From positions 22,975-31,065 of the forward strand of contig DHDW01000005.1 of assembly GCA_002399565.1 (NCBI GenBank): a stretch of 8,091 nucleotides of DNA. The letters run 5' to 3'. Shown in pieces: positions 5,591-8,091 of the stretch (positions are counted from its first letter, which is position 1; each line of letters opens with the position of its first letter). The DNA comes from Bacteroidales bacterium UBA4866. Lineage in GTDB: Bacteria > Bacteroidota > Bacteroidia > Bacteroidales > P3. Below the pieces are notes generated by a model. That model did no database searches, had not been told where the DNA came from, and saw nothing but the letters and a program-made list of their open reading frames with translations. The position numbers were made by a program, and so were the translations under genes.

Positions 5591-5688
5591 AATAACGACA
5601 TCTTTTAATCAAATAACGAGATGTTTTGATCAAATTACGAGATCTTTGATAGTCAAAGACGCCGTTATTTTGTCAAAAGATCTTATCT
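5591..5688. repeat. 21-bp tandem repeat (three units) with inverted copy
   Basis: Units start at 5591 (AATAACGACATC...), 5612 (AATAACGAGATG...) and 5633 (AATTACGAGATC...); the first two are exactly 21 bp and differ at three positions, the third is more diverged. An inverted relative follows, with CGTTATT at 5663-5669 and TGTCAAAAGATC just after. The core CTTTGA-TAG-TCAAAG (5644-5658) is a perfect hairpin at the symmetry point. The whole stretch can fold into a large imperfect stem-loop. No coding function is seen. It may be an RNA structure, a protein-binding array or a decayed mobile repeat. Confidence 0.65.
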
Positions 5689-5825
5689 TTTTGATGCTAC
5701 AAGCCTATCTTTTTATTTATGAAATATGTTTTTTGAGAAATTTTGCAGCCTTATTTGATAATTATTATCAGCTTGAAAAATTTAGAAGGATTGATAATTT
5801 GAAGAATAATTAAAATTCTGACTAT

Positions 5826-5863
5826 AAAGAAAGACAAATCAAGTCTATTTTTTATCTTTCTTT
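5826..5863 (-). terminator. Possible hairpin spanning the stop of the exported-protein gene
   Basis: AAAGAAAGA (5826-5834) and TCTTTCTTT (5855-5863) are perfect reverse complements around a 20-base loop that contains the TAG stop codon (5845-5847). On the minus strand the 3' arm is T-rich. The overlap with coding sequence and the low stem stability make this a weak terminator candidate. Confidence 0.25.
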
Positions 5864-6639
5864 TTAAAGATTGAAGTAACTTTTTGCCAAATAGATTTCT
5901 TTTCTTGTTTTGGCTCTTCTTTAATTTCAGCTATTGGAGCTGCTTTTGGAGTTTCATGAGTTATCTCTTGAACTTGTGTTTTAGATTCTTTTTTTGATTT
6001 TTCTATCTTTGGTTCTTTGGCTTTTTCTTCTTCTTTCACTTTGCTGTCATCAGCATTTTCTTCAGGCTTCTTTACTGATACATCTTCAACCAAGTATTCT
6101 TTCTCTACTTCAAAAAAGTTTGGACGTGATTCTGGCTTAAGTATATTTAGTGAAGAAAGAATTTTCTCTACCTCTTGTCTATCCTCTGGTGTATCTGCTG
6201 AGTAGTATTCCACAACATAGGTATATCCATTATCAATAATTCCATAATATCCTCCTCTAAAATAGTCTCGAAGTGGGCTATTGGTGTATTCTACAAATTT
6301 TGCATTATATTTACCAAGTGGTTTTGACTTTACCTTTTCAATAATCATATATTCAAAACCTGGCTTAAGACTTCTTTCTGATGAAGCCTCCATAATTGCT
6401 GCCTCTTGATTCATTGCTTTCTTTATACAACTTACTACAACTTGATTATTATTTGTTTCGTTGTAGAGTTTAACTGTAAAGCCATACATCTTCTTTTGTG
6501 TTCTATTAACTAAGTAGTGTTCTGGGGCTTTAAGACTAATGTTTTCTATCTCAACTTTCAATCCTTTCTTTTGAGAAAATAGGATTGATGGTGTAAAACA
6601 AATTAATGCTGCAATTATTATTGATAAGGCTTTTTTCAT
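5845..6639 (-). CDS. Exported protein with Lys/Glu-rich C-terminal tail (hypothetical)
   Basis: The ORF encodes 264 residues from the ATG at 6637-6639. A signal peptide (MKKALSIIIAALI through FSQ, cleavage near residue 22-23) indicates export; Cys14 has Ile before it and is not a lipobox. Residues about 25-168 form a globular domain (LKAPEHYLV, NNQVVVSCIKKAMNQ, GKYNAKFVEYTNS, YGIIDNGYTYVVEYYSA, EVEKILSSLNI). The order 'peptide modification, FVEY, toxin-like GYTYVVEYYS, helix LSSLNI' resembles the DcrB/PsbP-like fold, though this is a by-eye guess. Residues about 170-248 are a low-complexity, probably disordered, Lys/Glu/Pro tail, and the protein ends in a basic amphipathic segment (SIWQKVTSIFKKKDKK) that might contact membrane or nucleic acid. 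It is transcribed away from the DUF349 gene. The specific function is unknown. Confidence 0.75.
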   Translation of the reverse strand: MKKALSIIIAALICFTPSILFSQKKGLKVEIENISLKAPEHYLVNRTQKKMYGFTVKLYNETNNNQVVVSCIKKAMNQEAAIMEASSERSLKPGFEYMIIEKVKSKPLGKYNAKFVEYTNSPLRDYFRGGYYGIIDNGYTYVVEYYSADTPEDRQEVEKILSSLNILKPESRPNFFEVEKEYLVEDVSVKKPEENADDSKVKEEEKAKEPKIEKSKKESKTQVQEITHETPKAAPIAEIKEEPKQEKKSIWQKVTSIFKKKDKK

Positions 6640-6674
6640 AGTATGTTTATCAAATTATATTTTAGTTGTGGTTG

Positions 6675-6682
6675 CAAATATA
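6675..6682 (-). promoter_or_regulatory. Candidate -7 box for the exported-protein gene
   Basis: The minus strand reads TATATTTG, matching TAnnTTTG, 35 bp before the ATG at 6639. A matching TTTG -33 box is not found at the usual distance, so this is a partial call. It lies 10 bp from the -33 box of the divergent gene, so the two promoters share a short control region. Confidence 0.4.
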
Positions 6683-6692
6683 CTATAAATAA

Positions 6693-6722
6693 TTTGTTTA
6701 AAAGAAATTTTTACTATTTTTG
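6693..6722 (+). promoter_or_regulatory. Promoter of the DUF349 gene, TTTG-N18-TATTTTTG
   Basis: TTTG (6693-6696), 18 bases, TATTTTTG (6715-6722), followed by CATCC. This is a near-ideal Bacteroidota -33/-7 pair and the best promoter in the window. Transcription would start near 6729, leaving a leader of about 100 bases before the ATG at 6829. Confidence 0.7.
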
Positions 6723-6754
6723 CATCCTTATATTTTTATAACACTAATTTATAA

Positions 6755-6768
6755 TAAATGTACATTTA
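6755..6768. promoter_or_regulatory. Perfect 14-bp palindrome in the DUF349 leader
   Basis: TAAATGTACATTTA is self-complementary and lies about 26 bp after the predicted transcription start. Its place downstream of the promoter would suit a repressor dimer site, but no regulator is known here and such A/T palindromes also occur by chance. A second, looser pairing, TTGCC (6783-6787) with GGCAA (6801-6805), lies further along the leader. Confidence 0.3.
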
Positions 6769-6828
6769 ACCAATTTAAGAGCTTGCCTTAGGTTAATTTT
6801 GGCAAAACTCATTCTAACACAAATTAAT

Positions 6829-8091
6829 ATGGACAACCAAAATCAAGATGTTGAATTACCAGAAATGGAACATCAATCAGAAGAAGCTACTCAAGAAATG
6901 ATTAATGATGTAGTTGAAGAAAAAATTGAAGAAACTAAGGCTGAAGAAGCCCCAAAGGCAGCTGTTGAGGAAGAAAAGAAACCTCAAAACAATCAATCCA
7001 ATGCTCAAAATGACTTTTCTGCTGAAATACTTTCTGTAGAGCATGATGAAGAATTGGAAAATCAAGAAACAGAAACTCTTGATGAACTAACTGCTCATTA
7101 TTCTAAAATGAATAGAGAGGAATTGGTGGAAGAAATTAAATCTTTAGCAAACTCTCAAAACATAGAGCAGATGAAGATGCGTTCAAATATAGTTCGCAAT
7201 GCTTTTAGAGCTCTAACTGATGATTTGAGAAATAAGGCTAAAGAAAATTTCCTTAAAGAAGGTGGACTTGAAGAAGACTTCAAATTTGAAGATGATAATC
7301 TTGATATTGAGTTTAATAAATATTACTCTTTATATAGAGAAAAGAGACAACATTATATTGATGAGCAAGAAAGAATTAAGCAAGAAAATGTTGCAAAAAA
7401 GAATGAAACTTTAGAAGAGTTACGTTTACTTTTAAATTCTGAAGAAAGCTTAAAAGAAATCTACGATAAGTTCAACCTTATTCAAGATAAATGGAAGTCA
7501 ATAGGTCAGGTTCCTCGTTCAGAAGTTAATGGTCTATGGCAAAACTACCATTTCTTAATTGAAAAGTTCTACGATAAAGTGAAAATCAATCGTGAACTTA
7601 GAGATTTGGACTTAAAACGTAATTTGGATGCCAAAATTGAGCTTTGCGAAAAGGCAGAAGGTTTGATGATTGAACCATCTTTGAATGTTGCCTTTAAATC
7701 ATTGCAAGAAATCCACCAACAATGGAAGGAAATTGGAAGTGTTCCAATGGACAAAAACGAAGAAATTTGGGAAAGATTTAAGAATGCATCTGATCAAATA
7801 AATAAACGCCGTCAAGAATATTACGACACTTTAAAAGCAGAGCTTGATAATAATCTTTTAGCAAAACAAGCACTTTGCGAAAAAGCAGAAGCAATTGTTA
7901 AATCTGAGCACACATCAATTTCTCAATGGAATACTACTTCCAATGATTTGAATGAAATGCTTAAGCTTTGGAAAACAATTGGAGCTGTTCCTCAAAAGGA
8001 AAATGAATCTATTTGGAATAGATTTAAATCTTCTTTGGATACTTTCTTTGAAGCCAAAAAGGTTGTTTTCGAAAAAATGAAAGAAGACCAA
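6829..8091 (+). CDS. DUF349 domain-containing protein, 3' truncated by window edge
   Basis: The frame is open from ATG 6829 to the window end with no stop, giving 421 residues. Residues 1 to about 85 are acidic and low-complexity (many Glu, Gln, Asn). About 86-200 is helical and charged, leading into DUF349 repeats. Each repeat carries a W-K-x-I-G-x-V-P signature: W222 (KWKSIGQVP), W299 (QWKEIGSVP) and W381 (LWKTIGAVP), spaced 77 and 82 residues, each followed by a 'LW/IW' helix (GLWQNY, EIWERF, SIWNRF). Two repeats share LCEKAE (272-277 and 349-354). Known DUF349 proteins in Bacteroidota are several hundred residues long with multiple repeats and are predicted cytoplasmic coiled-coil or helical proteins of unsettled function; more repeats probably lie beyond the edge. 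No signal peptide. It is divergent from the exported-protein gene and has its own strong promoter. Start choice rests on the only Met close to the promoter-leader that opens this frame. Confidence 0.85.
   Translation, partial: MDNQNQDVELPEMEHQSEEATQEMINDVVEEKIEETKAEEAPKAAVEEEKKPQNNQSNAQNDFSAEILSVEHDEELENQETETLDELTAHYSKMNREELVEEIKSLANSQNIEQMKMRSNIVRNAFRALTDDLRNKAKENFLKEGGLEEDFKFEDDNLDIEFNKYYSLYREKRQHYIDEQERIKQENVAKKNETLEELRLLLNSEESLKEIYDKFNLIQDKWKSIGQVPRSEVNGLWQNYHFLIEKFYDKVKINRELRDLDLKRNLDAKIELCEKAEGLMIEPSLNVAFKSLQEIHQQWKEIGSVPMDKNEEIWERFKNASDQINKRRQEYYDTLKAELDNNLLAKQALCEKAEAIVKSEHTSISQWNTTSNDLNEMLKLWKTIGAVPQKENESIWNRFKSSLDTFFEAKKVVFEKMKEDQ

Larger units (their letters stand above)
5258..5844. 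other. Intergenic region with promoter, hairpins and tandem repeats
   Basis: No credible coding sequence was seen on either strand. It holds the promoter at 5280-5309, a 7-bp inverted repeat TTTGTTG/CAACAAA (5383-5389 with 5410-5416), an A/T hairpin (5544-5570), a 21-bp tandem repeat with an inverted copy (5591-5688), and a palindrome TGATAAT-T-ATTATCA (5756-5770). Base composition is strongly A/T. Confidence 0.6.

Noticed and set aside
6017..6205. Plus-strand ORF rich in Ser and Phe
   Set aside because: It is the complement of the Lys/Glu-rich tail codons of the exported protein, a usual shadow of such sequence.
5845..6639. Lipoprotein call for the exported protein (Cys14)
   Set aside because: The residues before the cysteine are Ala-Leu-Ile, with no Gly, Ala or Ser at -1, and the cysteine sits inside the hydrophobic core of the signal peptide.
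6877..7754. Minus-strand ORFs at 6877-7065 and 7569-7754
   Set aside because: Both are inside the DUF349 gene; the first is the Phe-rich complement of Glu/Lys codons, and neither has supporting signals.
1..8091. tRNA, rRNA, transposase, integrase or phage genes
   Set aside because: I looked on both strands and saw no cloverleaf, rRNA-like tract or recombinase motif; the repeats alone do not establish a mobile element.

Overview
The window looks like a Bacteroidota chromosome segment, read as roughly 30% G+C by eye (not computed). Four signs support this: a protein ending in a type IX secretion (T9SS) type A sorting domain, a lipoprotein with an acidic stretch right after its lipobox cysteine, a DUF349-repeat protein and DnaX tail of the kinds found in that phylum, and promoter-like TAnnTTTG boxes in place of sigma70 -10 boxes. 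Shine-Dalgarno sequences are not evident before the starts. I cannot name the genus.

Left edge, plus strand (1-1920): the 3' end of dnaX (DNA polymerase III gamma/tau) is followed after 18 bp by a complete cation:proton antiporter, probably in the same transcript. A 493-bp convergent gap (1921-2413) follows, unusually rich in repeats. It holds an exact 22-bp-period tandem array, several perfect hairpins, an 88-bp MITE-like or RNA-like inverted repeat, and a good minus-strand terminator.

Middle, minus strand (2414-4872): a compact module encodes a putative surface lipoprotein followed one base later by a T9SS cargo protein. The lipoprotein is split into two overlapping reading frames at a run of six A. 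Removing one A joins them into a continuous protein of about 358 residues, so this is most simply one gene with a frameshift (a real mutation, phase variation or a sequence error).

Next comes about 970 bp of mostly intergenic DNA (4873-5844). It contains a possible small membrane protein with a consensus promoter, a GC-richer foldback element, an A/T-only-looking hairpin, and a 21-bp tandem repeat with an inverted copy.

Right side (5845-8091): a minus-strand exported protein with a long Lys/Glu-rich tail is divergent from a plus-strand DUF349 protein, which runs off the window edge. The DUF349 gene has the best promoter in the window.

The layout suggests core genes at both ends (dnaX, antiporter, DUF349) flanking a variable, repeat-rich accessory block that carries a surface-protein module. 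I see no transposase, phage, CRISPR, tRNA or rRNA gene. I did not find a clear new multi-gene system. The best leads are the split lipoprotein with its T9SS partner and the structured repeats around that module.
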